In this document: one piece after another, positions 15,644 to 24,474 of the stretch | Layout of the letters: each line of letters opens with the position of its first letter | Position numbering within the stretch: position 1 is the stretch's first letter | Assembly (NCBI GenBank): GCA_910587235.1 | Contig: CAJUKD010000007.1 | Span: 1 to 64,000, forward strand | Length of the DNA stretch: 64,000 nucleotides | Direction: 5' to 3' | From: an uncultured Muribaculaceae bacterium | GTDB taxonomy: Bacteria; Bacteroidota; Bacteroidia; Bacteroidales; Muribaculaceae | Made by a program: the position numbers and the translations under genes | The notes under the pieces: model-generated | The model's input: only the letters and a program-made list of their open reading frames with translations | What the model was told of the DNA's origin: nothing | Database searches by the model: none

Positions 15644-17299
15644 ATGAAGAAAATTGAAACCCTCGGTACAGCGGCTGTAGTAGCCGCCGCCGTCGCATTT
15701 CCCGCGGCGTCATATTGCTGTACAAGTCTGATAGCCACTCCGGGTGCCTCGGCCGATGGCAGTGCTATGGTTACTTATGCAGCCGACAGCCATACTCTTT
15801 ATGGCGAGCTTTATCATACTCCCGCCGCCCGTCATGAAGCCGGAGCGATGCGTACAGTCACCGACTGGGATTCAGGCCGTATGCTTGGTCAGATACCGCA
15901 GCCGGAAGTGACCTATTCCACAATAGGAAATATGAACGAGCATGGTCTTGTAATTGCCGAAAGCACATGGGGCGGCAGGCATGAGCTTGCAGGCTCCGGC
16001 ATGATCGATTATGGTTCGCTTATCTACATCACACTCGAACGCGCCCGCACCGCGCGCGAGGCTATCGATGTGATGACAGGCCTTGTCCGTGACTATGGAT
16101 ACGCATCCGAGGGTGAATCCTTTTCTATCGCCGACCCGTCGGAAGCATGGGTAATGGAGATGATAGGAAAAGGCAAGGATGATCCCGGAGCCGTATGGGT
16201 GGCACGTCGTGTGCCGGACGGATATATAAGCGGACATGCCAACCACTCGCGTATACATACTTTCCCGCTTGACGAGCCTACGACTCTTTATTCTCCCGAT
16301 GTAATCGATTTTGCCCGAAAGCAGGGATATTTCAGCGGGAAAGATAGCGATTTTGATTTTTCCCGTGCTTACGCCATAACCGATGCAGGGGCGCTTCGCG
16401 GATGCGATGCCCGTGTATGGAGCTATTTCCGTCGCTTTACACCCAAGGGCGAAATGGATAAATATGTGTCATGGATTATGGATGGAAAGGGGGAAGTGAT
16501 GCCGTTGTGGGTAAAACCGGACCGTAAATTAAGTGCCGATGATCTCAAATGGATGATGCGTGATCATTTTGAAGGAACGCATCTTGATATGACGGCCGAT
16601 ATAGGAGCAGGTCCTTTTACAGTTCCTTACCGCTGGCGTCCGATGGAATTTGAGGTCGACGGTACGACCTATACCCACGAACGCGCCATTGCCACACAGC
16701 AGACCGGCTTCTCTTTTGTGGCATCGACTGCCGCAAACCGTCACGACGCTATGAAAGGTATTCTCTGGTTCGGTGTCGACGATGCCAATACATGTGTGTA
16801 TGTGCCTGTGTTCTGCAGTGCCGTAGCTGTTCCGCTCCCGTTGGCCCACGATACCGCTGACTTGCTGACCCTTTCATGGGATTCTATGTTCTGGGTAAAC
16901 AACTATGTCGCTAATCAGGCATATAACCGTTATTCCCAGATGATTCCCGACATCCGTCGTGTTCAGTCGGAGCTGGAGTCCGCTATGCTCGAGGCGGTGG
17001 ACAAGGCCGCCGGCGATGTGGCCGGAATGTCAACGGATGCCGCTGCGTCCAATCTTACCGCTCTTACCGATACGCTGACCACGCGTGCCACACGCGAATA
17101 CAAAGCTCTGGGCGATTTTCTGTTTGTCAAATTCCTTGACGGAAATATCAAGCGGCAGAATCCCGACGGCTCTTTCGCCCGTACACCCGAAGGAACACCT
17201 GTCCAGCCTGAATTCGGAGGCTACAACGAAGCATACTTCCGAACCATAGCGGAAAGTCCGGACGGCGAGCGGCTGAAAGTACGCAAAATTGAACAATGA
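15644..17299 (+). CDS. Secreted C69-family dipeptidase (Ntn hydrolase)
   Basis: The 551-residue protein resembles PepD-type dipeptidases of peptidase family C69. A signal peptide (residues 1-24, ending PAASY) is followed by the motif CCTSLIATPGASADGSAMV; Cys26 would be the autocatalytically exposed nucleophile. Conserved stretches include YSTIGNMNEHGLVIAESTWGG and the central region SYFRRFTPKGEMDKYVSW. It would hydrolyse dipeptides in the periplasm or at the surface, in keeping with peptide use by gut Bacteroidales. It follows the helicase gene by 41 bases without a terminator. Two adjacent cysteines leave the exact processing position uncertain. Confidence 0.92.
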   Translation: MKKIETLGTAAVVAAAVAFPAASYCCTSLIATPGASADGSAMVTYAADSHTLYGELYHTPAARHEAGAMRTVTDWDSGRMLGQIPQPEVTYSTIGNMNEHGLVIAESTWGGRHELAGSGMIDYGSLIYITLERARTAREAIDVMTGLVRDYGYASEGESFSIADPSEAWVMEMIGKGKDDPGAVWVARRVPDGYISGHANHSRIHTFPLDEPTTLYSPDVIDFARKQGYFSGKDSDFDFSRAYAITDAGALRGCDARVWSYFRRFTPKGEMDKYVSWIMDGKGEVMPLWVKPDRKLSADDLKWMMRDHFEGTHLDMTADIGAGPFTVPYRWRPMEFEVDGTTYTHERAIATQQTGFSFVASTAANRHDAMKGILWFGVDDANTCVYVPVFCSAVAVPLPLAHDTADLLTLSWDSMFWVNNYVANQAYNRYSQMIPDIRRVQSELESAMLEAVDKAAGDVAGMSTDAAASNLTALTDTLTTRATREYKALGDFLFVKFLDGNIKRQNPDGSFARTPEGTPVQPEFGGYNEAYFRTIAESPDGERLKVRKIEQ

Positions 17300-17310
17300 A
17301 CAATAAGCCT

Positions 17311-17333
17311 TTCATGAGAGTTTATCTCATGAA
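17311..17333 (+). terminator. Hairpin between the dipeptidase gene and slyD (possible terminator)
   Basis: A perfect 9-base stem TTCATGAGA/TCTCATGAA with a GTTTA loop is followed by TTTATAATT. The stem is AT-rich and the T run is broken, so termination would be partial at best. Confidence 0.45.
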
Positions 17334-17359
17334 TTTATAATTAATATAAAATTTTAATC

Positions 17360-17941
17360 ATGGAAAAAATTGAACCGGGTAAATATTTTGATTTTATCTA
17401 CGACCTATATGAAATAGAGGCTGATGGAAGCGAAACACTCCGTCATCAGGTAGAGCGCGATGAGCCTGAACATGCCATTTTCGGTGTTACTCAGGGCTTT
17501 GTTCCTGCTCTTGAAAAAGCTCTCGAGGGACTTGCTCCCGGTGAAAAATTCGATTTCACAGCTGATCCGGATCAGGCTTTCGGTCCTTATGAGAAGGATG
17601 ATATAGTACGTCTGCCCCACGATGTATTTTTCGTCGACGGTAAGTTTGATGCCGAAAACTTCACTCCCGGCACCTATGTGCCGATGATGACAGCCGACGG
17701 TTTCCATATCAGCGGTCTGATTCTCGAAGTAACAGACAAGGAAGTTGTCATGGACTTCAATCATCCTCTTTCGCGCAGCCGTGTGCGTTTTACCGGCGAA
17801 GTTCTCGCTGTGCGTGACGCTACGCCTGAAGAGCTGAAACCGGCCGGACATTGCGGTTGCGGATGCTCCGGATCATGTTCCGACGGCTCTTGCGGCGACA
17901 GTACCTGCGGCGATGGCGGCGGATGCTGTGGCTGCAATTGA
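17360..17941 (+). CDS. slyD: FKBP-type peptidyl-prolyl isomerase, SlyD-like
   Basis: This 193-residue cytosolic protein has the SlyD plan: a split FKBP domain (GVTQGFVPALEKALEGLAPG) interrupted by the insert-in-flap chaperone domain (about 70-130; FGPYEKDDIVRLP), then a metal-binding tail. The tail after residue 163 carries nine cysteines and one histidine in a Gly/Ser/Asp-rich stretch (HCGCGCSGSCSDGSCGD and onward), far richer in Cys than in His compared with the E. coli tail. Roles: cis/trans proline isomerization, chaperoning and probably nickel or zinc delivery. It is followed by a strong terminator, and is probably monocistronic. Confidence 0.93.
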   Translation: MEKIEPGKYFDFIYDLYEIEADGSETLRHQVERDEPEHAIFGVTQGFVPALEKALEGLAPGEKFDFTADPDQAFGPYEKDDIVRLPHDVFFVDGKFDAENFTPGTYVPMMTADGFHISGLILEVTDKEVVMDFNHPLSRSRVRFTGEVLAVRDATPEELKPAGHCGCGCSGSCSDGSCGDSTCGDGGGCCGCN

Positions 17942-17961
17942 TAAAATTATTACTTTATCTG

Positions 17962-18000
17962 GATCCCGACGGCCTGTTTAAGAACCGTCGGGATCTTTTT
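17962..18000 (+). terminator. Terminator after slyD
   Basis: A perfect 11-base stem GATCCCGACGG/CCGTCGGGATC with a 12-base loop is followed by TTTTT. Confidence 0.92.
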
Positions 18001-18001
18001 A

Positions 18002-18034
18002 TTTGTGATATTTGCTCCGGATAGGCTATATTTG
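18002..18034 (+). promoter_or_regulatory. Promoter of the NlpC/P60 lipoprotein gene
   Basis: TTTG (18002-18005), a 21-base spacer and TATATTTG (18027-18034) fit the Bacteroidetes consensus. The predicted transcript would begin within a few bases of the ATG at 18042, so it would be leaderless or nearly so. Confidence 0.6.
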
Positions 18035-18041
18035 CAGAGTG

Positions 18042-18989
18042 ATGAAAAAGACACTGCGTACAACTCTTCTTACAGCAATAATTTCTCTTGTCGTGATAGC
18101 CGCTTCCTGCCACGGTCCGAAACATGCGGTGTCGACTTCCGGGGAAAAGACGACTGATACACGGCCGACCGGAACTGCAACATCCAAAGCGAGCCGCGAC
18201 GAACCTGACCGGGTTGTTGCGGACAGGATTGTAAGTGAGGCGTACAACTGGATAGGAACACCCTATAAATACGGAGGGCAGAGTAAGCGTGGAACCGATT
18301 GTTCCGGACTTGTTGTCGAAGTTTACTCCAAGGTGGCTGGTTTGAAATTGCCTCGTAGTTCACGAGAGCAGCAGGCCTGGTGCCGTCCTATATCCCGTGG
18401 CAATCTTTGTGCCGGAGATCTTGTGTTTTTTGCATCAAAAGCTGGCGGAAGCCGTGTCGGTCATGTAGGGATTTGCATAGGTGACAACCGTATTATTCAT
18501 GCTTCAGCTTCTCGCGGTGTGATTGTAAGCAATCTGAGTGAAGATTATTATCGTCGTCACTATCATTCGTCGGGACGTGTCGAGGGCATAACTTACGCTC
18601 GGACAGGACGCAAACTTCCTGAAAGCAAGAGTAAGAGTCCGGATCAAAAAAAATTCCGTGAAGATAATCGGAAAAAAGAGGATACGCTATCTGAGATTTC
18701 TCTTGATTCTCTGATACGCCTTAATCAGCAGCTTCGAGAACGTCTTGATCAGCTTGAACGGCGTACAGCTCCGGCGCCGGAACCAAGTCCCGAGCCGATG
18801 CCCGCGCCTCCTCAGCCTGAACCGTGCCCGGAACCACAGCCCGATATTGAGCCGCATCCTGAACCGAAACCACAACCTGCACCTGTATTTGTGCCAATAC
18901 CATCTCCGGAATTAAAAATGGATACGCTTGATAAGCGCAGTGATTCCATTCATTCCGCAGTACGACGTGCCATGCAGTCGGCATTTTGA
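18042..18989 (+). CDS. NlpC/P60 (C40) peptidoglycan endopeptidase lipoprotein with Pro-Glu-Pro tail
   Basis: From ATG at 18042 the protein has 315 residues. The signal peptide ends in a lipobox with lipidated C23 (VIAASC). The C40 domain at about 60-175 has the complete triad: C87 in GTDCSGLV, H141 in VGHVGICIG and H153 in IIHASASRG. Such enzymes cut stem peptides in cell-wall turnover. After a basic linker and a short coiled coil (SLIRLNQQLRERLDQLERR) there is a long Pro/Glu/Gln-rich tract of XPEP-like repeats (about 248-290), likely an extended wall-spanning arm. The gene is flanked by terminators and is probably expressed alone. Confidence 0.92.
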   Translation: MKKTLRTTLLTAIISLVVIAASCHGPKHAVSTSGEKTTDTRPTGTATSKASRDEPDRVVADRIVSEAYNWIGTPYKYGGQSKRGTDCSGLVVEVYSKVAGLKLPRSSREQQAWCRPISRGNLCAGDLVFFASKAGGSRVGHVGICIGDNRIIHASASRGVIVSNLSEDYYRRHYHSSGRVEGITYARTGRKLPESKSKSPDQKKFREDNRKKEDTLSEISLDSLIRLNQQLRERLDQLERRTAPAPEPSPEPMPAPPQPEPCPEPQPDIEPHPEPKPQPAPVFVPIPSPELKMDTLDKRSDSIHSAVRRAMQSAF

Positions 18990-18996
18990 AGCGATT

Positions 18997-19055
18997 ATAT
19001 AAACACTATGCCCGTATCATTCAAACAAAATGTGATACGGGCATAGTGTTTATAT
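18997..19055. terminator. Bidirectional terminator between convergent genes
   Basis: A perfect 23-base inverted repeat (18997-19019 and 19033-19055), core CACTATGCCCGTATCA, has a 13-base loop and is AT-rich at its base. It serves both the NlpC/P60 gene (plus) and the DUF3332 gene (minus). Confidence 0.9.
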
Positions 19056-19068
19056 ATGGAATTATTGC

Positions 19069-19620
19069 TTAGCGAGCGGCGAAAGCTGCAGACTCGGCCA
19101 TCTGGCGGTAGGCATAGCAGCCGGCCTGCGAGATTTCGACAGTGCGGTAGTCGCGGCCGCCGTCAACGGGGAGTTTCACGTGAGTGTCGTCGACAAATGT
19201 AAAGAGAACGTGCTTCTGTCCGGAGGGCAGTTCCATGCTCCATTCCTGCTTGTCTGTATCGAAGTCAAGGCGTATGCTGTTGCCTTCGGTTTCGGATGTG
19301 ACGGTGTATCCGCGGCCGTCGCACTTGACGAGATAGCGGCCCTGTTCGCCTTCAATGACTTTTGTTCCGGCAGCAAGAGGATCGCGGCCGCTCCAGAATT
19401 CGATGCTGTTTATTACAAGGATGTCGGCCAGCCAGCTTACTTCATAAACGGGGAGTACCCAGAATGCGAAAAACACGAGTTCGTTGAGGAACTTGTTGCC
19501 TATCCGCTGGTTCCAGTTGAGCAGGCGGTTTGAAAGAGAGAAACTGCCTATACATGAGGTGCTGAGCATGGAGCCACAGAGGATGCAGACGATGGCTGCG
19601 GTTAGATACCTTTTTCTCAT
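19069..19620 (-). CDS. DUF3332-family lipoprotein
   Basis: From ATG at 19620 (the frame is open to 19686 but the upstream part has no signal) the protein has 183 residues with a lipoprotein signal ending LSTSC. The section GSFSLSNRLLNWNQRIGNKF followed by NELVFFAFWVLPVYE and INSIEFWSG is the DUF3332 hallmark. One or two hydrophobic stretches around residue 50-75 may dip into the membrane, and the C-terminal half is beta-rich. Function is unknown. It is the last gene of the minus-strand run from 26205 and is ended by the bidirectional terminator. Confidence 0.85.
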   Translation of the reverse strand: MRKRYLTAAIVCILCGSMLSTSCIGSFSLSNRLLNWNQRIGNKFLNELVFFAFWVLPVYEVSWLADILVINSIEFWSGRDPLAAGTKVIEGEQGRYLVKCDGRGYTVTSETEGNSIRLDFDTDKQEWSMELPSGQKHVLFTFVDDTHVKLPVDGGRDYRTVEISQAGCYAYRQMAESAAFAAR

Positions 19621-19685
19621 AGTGAAAGTAGTTGAAAAATGTTTGTTAGTTATACATTTGATATAAATAGGGTTCGGTAATAGCA

Positions 19686-21068
19686 TCAGGCGCTGATCTC
19701 ACGCCGGGCTTGTTCGTAGAAGTTCATTATGCGGTCGACATAAGCCGTGGTTTCAGTTCCTCGGCAGTAGCCGAAACGTACAACAGGGTCATTGTAGTAT
19801 TTCGGATTAGTCTTCATCAGGATAGCACGTTCGACATTATCATCCCATCGCTGAGGATCGAGTTTGTATTTTTTCGCGAGGGCGATCGCATCGTAGACGT
19901 GTGCTATACCGACGTTATAGGCGGCGATAACGAATTTAAGACGCTCTTTGTCGTTTGGTACGTATTTTACCAGATAGCTGTCGAGGTCGTTGATAAGGGA
20001 TGTGGCCACCCGCAGGCTCGTTTCCGGGTTGTTCAGGCGGGAAACGGGAGTACGGTAGCCGCGTGCTGTGCGTGGCATAATCTGCATAAGACCTCTGGCT
20101 CCTACCCATGATTTGGCTTTCGGGTTGAAGCGGCTTTCGGCAAAAGCTTGTGCGGCGAGAAGGCGCCAGTCCCAGCCTACTTTGGGAGCATAGGATCGGA
20201 ACAGATCATCATATTTTGATATGTATCCTTTCGAGAAGTCGAAATTGACAGCTCCGGGCATGACTTTGCTCTGTTCAAAATATCGTTTGAGCAGTTCCGC
20301 GTTTGTGCGTTGGGGTGATGCGCTGGAAAACCATACATTGATTGAATCGGCAAGCCATGCTTTGTCGGGAGCTACGGCCCACGACGCACGTTGTGGGAAG
20401 CTGACGTCGAGGTTGATGTCGAGATCCGGATAATATGTGCGGTTCAGTCGTGCTATGTCGCTGTCGACAACAGTCAGTGGAATCTTGCCGTCGGATACCA
20501 TCTCTATCAGGTCCTCGGTTATAAGCGAATCGGTGTCCACTTCGTGGATGTTGATTCCGCCTCCGACTTCTGCGTTAAGATTGTTGAGGCGTCTGAGATA
20601 TTTTGAGTCTTGTTCCACATAGACGTCGCGACCGACGAGTTCGGTAACATCCGTAATGGGGGCACGACCATGCGTTTTGGGCTGTACAAGAACCTGTGTC
20701 GTGTAGTTTTCCGGGCCGCAGGGAATCACGTATTGCAGATAATGTCCTGTAATAGGGACATCGTATGCTATAAGGTCGATTTTTCCGGAGTCGAGCATGT
20801 CGATGGCCGACGAAAGGCTGCGGACTACCGTAAGGTCGAGTACCATTCCTTTTTGTTTTGCCAGACTGTCTGCAAGGGTATAGTCATAGCCCATTGGATC
20901 GCCTCGATATATGAAATATGAGGTAGGGCTATACAGTGTGGCCACACGCAGTGTGTCGGGAAGCGAATGCTTTCCGGAATCGCCGTGTTTACCGTTTGTG
21001 GAGCAAGCTCCGGCGATGATGGCTGTTATAAGTGCGACAGCCGGCAGAATGGTTGAATTACGTTTCAA
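19686..21068 (-). CDS. MltF-like lytic transglycosylase lipoprotein
   Basis: The 460-residue protein joins a periplasmic solute-binding-type domain (about 40-265) to a C-terminal SLT lytic transglycosylase domain (about 285-450), the MltF layout. The signal ends in a lipobox with C22 (IIAGACS). The catalytic glutamate is E311 in AFAESRFNPKAKS, followed by GARGLMQIMPRTARGY and AAYNVG. It cleaves glycan strands with 1,6-anhydro end formation; the binding-protein-like domain is regulatory in MltF. It starts 12 bases after purM ends and belongs to the same transcript. Confidence 0.93.
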   Translation of the reverse strand: MKRNSTILPAVALITAIIAGACSTNGKHGDSGKHSLPDTLRVATLYSPTSYFIYRGDPMGYDYTLADSLAKQKGMVLDLTVVRSLSSAIDMLDSGKIDLIAYDVPITGHYLQYVIPCGPENYTTQVLVQPKTHGRAPITDVTELVGRDVYVEQDSKYLRRLNNLNAEVGGGINIHEVDTDSLITEDLIEMVSDGKIPLTVVDSDIARLNRTYYPDLDINLDVSFPQRASWAVAPDKAWLADSINVWFSSASPQRTNAELLKRYFEQSKVMPGAVNFDFSKGYISKYDDLFRSYAPKVGWDWRLLAAQAFAESRFNPKAKSWVGARGLMQIMPRTARGYRTPVSRLNNPETSLRVATSLINDLDSYLVKYVPNDKERLKFVIAAYNVGIAHVYDAIALAKKYKLDPQRWDDNVERAILMKTNPKYYNDPVVRFGYCRGTETTAYVDRIMNFYEQARREISA

Positions 21069-21079
21069 TTGGCTCGGTT

Positions 21080-22246
21080 CTAATATTCAAAGCGGCCGTA
21101 GGGTGAATCGATGGTGAGCCTGTTTGACTCGGCCTCCTCGACTCGGCCTACGACTTTGGCCTCGATGCCGAATCCGTTTGCAATGTCGATTACCTCTTTG
21201 GCTCTGTCAGGGGAGAGATATATCTCCATCCGATGTCCCATGTTGAATACCTTGTACATCTCCTGGGGGTCGGTGCCTGACTGGCGGCGGATAAGTTCGA
21301 ATAGCGGCGGAACGGCAAAAAGGTCATCCTTAATAACGTGTTTGCCGTGCACGAAGTTCATGACTTTTGTCTGTGCCCCTCCGGAGCAATGTATCATTCC
21401 ATGTATTTCGTGGCGCATACGGTCGAGTATAGTCTTGATTACCGGAGCATAGGTGCGTGTCGGAGAAAGAACGAGCTTGCCTGCGCACACCGGACTGCCT
21501 TCGACCGGATCGAGCAAAGATGCTCCGCCGCAGTATACAAGTTCTACAGGCAGACCGGTATCGTAGCTTTCCGGATATTTCTCGGCGAGGTATTTATTGA
21601 ATACGTCGTGCCTGGCTGACGTAAGGCCATTGCTGCCCATTCCGCCGTTGTATTCGTTTTCGTAGGCGGCACGTCCGTAAGAGGCAAGGCCTACTATGAC
21701 ATCACCTGCTGCGATGCGGCTGTTGTCTATCACGTCGGCGCGACGCATGCGGCAGGTAACCGTGCTGTCGACAATGATAGTACGCACAAGGTCGCCGACG
21801 TCGGCGGTTTCACCACCGGTGGAGTATATGTTTACTCCGACATTCCGCAGTTCTTCCAGCAGTTCTTCCGTTGAATTGATTATGGCGGCTATGACTTCTC
21901 CCGGGATAAGACGTTTGTTGCGTCCGATGGTTGATGAGAGCAGTATGTTGTCGGTTGCGCCTACGCAGAGCAGATCGTCAAGATTCATCACCATAGCATC
22001 CTGGGCAATGCCTTTCCATACGCTCAGATCGCCTGTTTCCCGCCAGTAGGTGTAAGCGAGTGATGATTTTGTTCCGGCACCGTCGGCGTGCATGATGTTA
22101 CACCATTCGGGATCGCCTGCAAGATAGTCGGGTACAATCTTGCAGAACGCACCCGGAAAGATTCCTTTATCGATGTTGCGGATGGCGTTGTGTACGTCTT
22201 CTTTCGAGGCTGATACGCCGCGGAGCTTGTAGCGTTGGTCGCTCAT
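21080..22246 (-). CDS. purM: Phosphoribosylformylglycinamidine cyclo-ligase (AIR synthase)
   Basis: PurM closes the imidazole ring of aminoimidazole ribotide in purine synthesis. The 388-residue protein is the longer Bacteroidetes form (E. coli has 345). Visible features: MHADGAGTKSSLAY, AQDAMVMNLDDLLCVGA, the STGGETADVGDLVRT loop, GLASYGRAAYE, MIHCSGGAQTK in place of the usual HITGGG, and VFNMGHRMEI near the C-terminus. It is sandwiched between an antiporter gene 24 bases upstream and a transglycosylase gene 12 bases downstream, with no functional link obvious. Confidence 0.93.
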   Translation of the reverse strand: MSDQRYKLRGVSASKEDVHNAIRNIDKGIFPGAFCKIVPDYLAGDPEWCNIMHADGAGTKSSLAYTYWRETGDLSVWKGIAQDAMVMNLDDLLCVGATDNILLSSTIGRNKRLIPGEVIAAIINSTEELLEELRNVGVNIYSTGGETADVGDLVRTIIVDSTVTCRMRRADVIDNSRIAAGDVIVGLASYGRAAYENEYNGGMGSNGLTSARHDVFNKYLAEKYPESYDTGLPVELVYCGGASLLDPVEGSPVCAGKLVLSPTRTYAPVIKTILDRMRHEIHGMIHCSGGAQTKVMNFVHGKHVIKDDLFAVPPLFELIRRQSGTDPQEMYKVFNMGHRMEIYLSPDRAKEVIDIANGFGIEAKVVGRVEEAESNRLTIDSPYGRFEY

Positions 22247-22269
22247 GATGGTGATTGTTATTAGATGGT

Positions 22270-24450
22270 TTATTTAAGAGTGGCTGTGGTTTTGGGATTT
22301 CCTACGACCCAGATGATGTCGCCCGGCCGGAACACAAGGTCGGGACGGGAGTCTATATGTTCGTCGCCACGGTCTACGGCGACCACAAGAGTTTCGTATG
22401 TGTCGCGCAAGGAGGCGCTGACAGGTGTCTGCCCGATAAGAGGTGAATTCTCGGAAAGCATGATGCCGGATAGTTTCACATCAATGTCGGGAATGTCAGA
22501 TGACGGCAATGGCTTTTCTATGTCGGGCAAAAGCCTCGCGATCTGTTCGTCGGTACCGATGACTCCGATTACGTCGCTCGGAAAAAGCCTGTTCTGTCCG
22601 CCCGGAATCACTATGCTGCGGCCTTCGCGCTGTATGCTCACTATGTTCACGCCGTACAGTCGGCGCAGATTTGAGTTCATCAGACGTTCTCCTACAAACG
22701 GACATCCGGCGCCTACGGTCATGTACGCCTGGTGCAGGTCGTGGACTACCGCATTGTTTTTTCCGCTGCGGCGCAGTTCACGCTCGTTAAGATTGTTGAG
22801 GAATTTATTTTCTATACGACCTAAGCTGTTGCGTATGCGGCCGGAAAAGAACATTGCAAGTATAAGGGCGAATGTCAGCACGGCTCCGATGCCTGCACGG
22901 GTTGAATATACTCCTGTGACTACCCATAGCATGAATGCGAGAGCTATGACTATACGGAAGATGGTGAGTACCACGGTCGGGATTACACCAAGGGAGTTTT
23001 TTGAGGTTGTCCCCGGACTTACCAGTGCCAGAAGGAAGGGCGACATGGCGGCAAGAGCAGCGGATATGTAGAGCACACGTCCCCATTCGTCAGAGAAGTC
23101 GACAAGCAAAGGATAGAGATATGTTTTTGCGACAACGGCAATAGCTGTCAAAACAACGGAGTACAGTACAGTGCGCCAGAGGTAGCGTTTGAATGCGTCG
23201 GCCCATGGGTGCCCTGCGGCCGCTTCTTTATCGGCTGTGCTGTGGTAGCGGTCGATGAGAAAGTGGAGTCTTCCGGGCAGATGCTGTTCAATGAAATCAG
23301 CTGCAGGCGACGACATGCGGATGAAATATGGTGTGGTGAATGTGGTTATTACGGAAACAGCCACGACTATCGGATATATTGTGTGGTCGAGTACGCCGAG
23401 GCTCATGCCGAGGGTTGCGATGATGAATGCGAATTCTCCTATCTGTGTCAGCGAAAATCCCGATCGTACGGCTACTTTAAGCGACTGGCCGGTGACGAGC
23501 ATGCCGAATGTGCCGAAAATGATCATTCCGGCGATTACCACACCCGAGAGAAGCAGTATTGGAAGCCAATATTTTGTCAGTATTTCGGGTTGAACCATCA
23601 TTCCGACAGATATAAAGAATACCGAACCGAAGAGGTCTTTGACAGGGGATACTACGTGCTCGATGCGTTCGGCATAGCTTGTGCCGGCAAGGATTGAACC
23701 CATTACGAATGCGCCGAGTGCCAGAGAAAATCCGCAGAATACGGAAAACACAGCCATGCCCAGGCAAAGTCCCATCGCCACAACAAGCAGGGTTTCGTTG
23801 TTCAGGAAGCGCCGGCAGGCATTGAGTGCCGATGGCAGTACGTAGACACCGACAAGAAACCAGATGACAAGGAAAAACAGAAGTTTTGCCACGCTGAACA
23901 GCATCTCACCGCCTTCCACGCTGTTGTTGAGCGCTATTGATGAAAGCAACACCATCATTACGACGGCGAAGAGATCCTCAACGATAAGCACTGCCAAAAC
24001 CAAAGAGGCGAATTTTTGCTGGCGCAGCCCCATATCGGTAAAAGCCTTGATTATGATTGTTGTCGACGACATGGACAGCATTCCGCCGAGAAAAAGGCTG
24101 TTGATGCTGTTAAAATTAAGAATCCGGCCTATTGAGAATCCGGCACACATCATTCCGCTTACGATAATCAAGGCTGTGACTACGGCCGAGCCGCCGGAAT
24201 TGAGCAACTTGCGGAAGCTGAATTCAAGACCCAGGGAGAACAGCAGAACCACAATGCCTATCTCAGCCCAGAAATCGATATTTGCCTCTGTCGTAACAGA
24301 CGGAAGGTAGGCAAAATGCGGACTTGCCAGAAAACCGGCTACAATGTAGCCCAATACTACAGGTTGCTTTATCCATTTGAACAATAGCGTCACACTTGCT
24401 CCGAGGAGCAGTATGAAAGCCAGGTCCGAAATAAGTCCTTCTGTTTCCAC
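22270..24450 (-). CDS. Kef/CPA2-type cation:proton antiporter with RCK_C domains
   Basis: The 726-residue membrane protein has a CPA2 antiporter core of about 12 spans (residues 1-390), starting LAFILLLGASVTLLFKW and with VLGYIVAGFL and VLAVLIVEDLFAVVMM. Two further hydrophobic regions follow (about 430-530). The C-terminus has two RCK_C/TrkA_C-like units (about 570-640 and 655-725), but no Rossmann RCK_N domain with a GxGxxG motif is visible, unlike typical KefB/C. It probably exchanges K+ or Na+ for H+ with ligand gating. The gene is followed by purM after 23 bases and preceded by the MgtC-like gene after 24. Confidence 0.92.
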   Translation of the reverse strand: METEGLISDLAFILLLGASVTLLFKWIKQPVVLGYIVAGFLASPHFAYLPSVTTEANIDFWAEIGIVVLLFSLGLEFSFRKLLNSGGSAVVTALIIVSGMMCAGFSIGRILNFNSINSLFLGGMLSMSSTTIIIKAFTDMGLRQQKFASLVLAVLIVEDLFAVVMMVLLSSIALNNSVEGGEMLFSVAKLLFFLVIWFLVGVYVLPSALNACRRFLNNETLLVVAMGLCLGMAVFSVFCGFSLALGAFVMGSILAGTSYAERIEHVVSPVKDLFGSVFFISVGMMVQPEILTKYWLPILLLSGVVIAGMIIFGTFGMLVTGQSLKVAVRSGFSLTQIGEFAFIIATLGMSLGVLDHTIYPIVVAVSVITTFTTPYFIRMSSPAADFIEQHLPGRLHFLIDRYHSTADKEAAAGHPWADAFKRYLWRTVLYSVVLTAIAVVAKTYLYPLLVDFSDEWGRVLYISAALAAMSPFLLALVSPGTTSKNSLGVIPTVVLTIFRIVIALAFMLWVVTGVYSTRAGIGAVLTFALILAMFFSGRIRNSLGRIENKFLNNLNERELRRSGKNNAVVHDLHQAYMTVGAGCPFVGERLMNSNLRRLYGVNIVSIQREGRSIVIPGGQNRLFPSDVIGVIGTDEQIARLLPDIEKPLPSSDIPDIDVKLSGIMLSENSPLIGQTPVSASLRDTYETLVVAVDRGDEHIDSRPDLVFRPGDIIWVVGNPKTTATLK

Positions 24451-24474
24451 GTTTATTCTGTCGTTAGAAAAGTC

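Noticed and set aside
18780..18900. Possible CRISPR-like or satellite repeat in the NlpC/P60 gene
   Set aside because: The repetition is at protein level (Pro-Glu-Pro type) within an intact reading frame; units are unequal and there are no spacers.
22265..23071. 268-codon plus-strand frame opposite the antiporter gene
   Set aside because: Ser/Arg/Met/Thr-rich shadow of the minus-strand coding sequence, with no domain or promoter.
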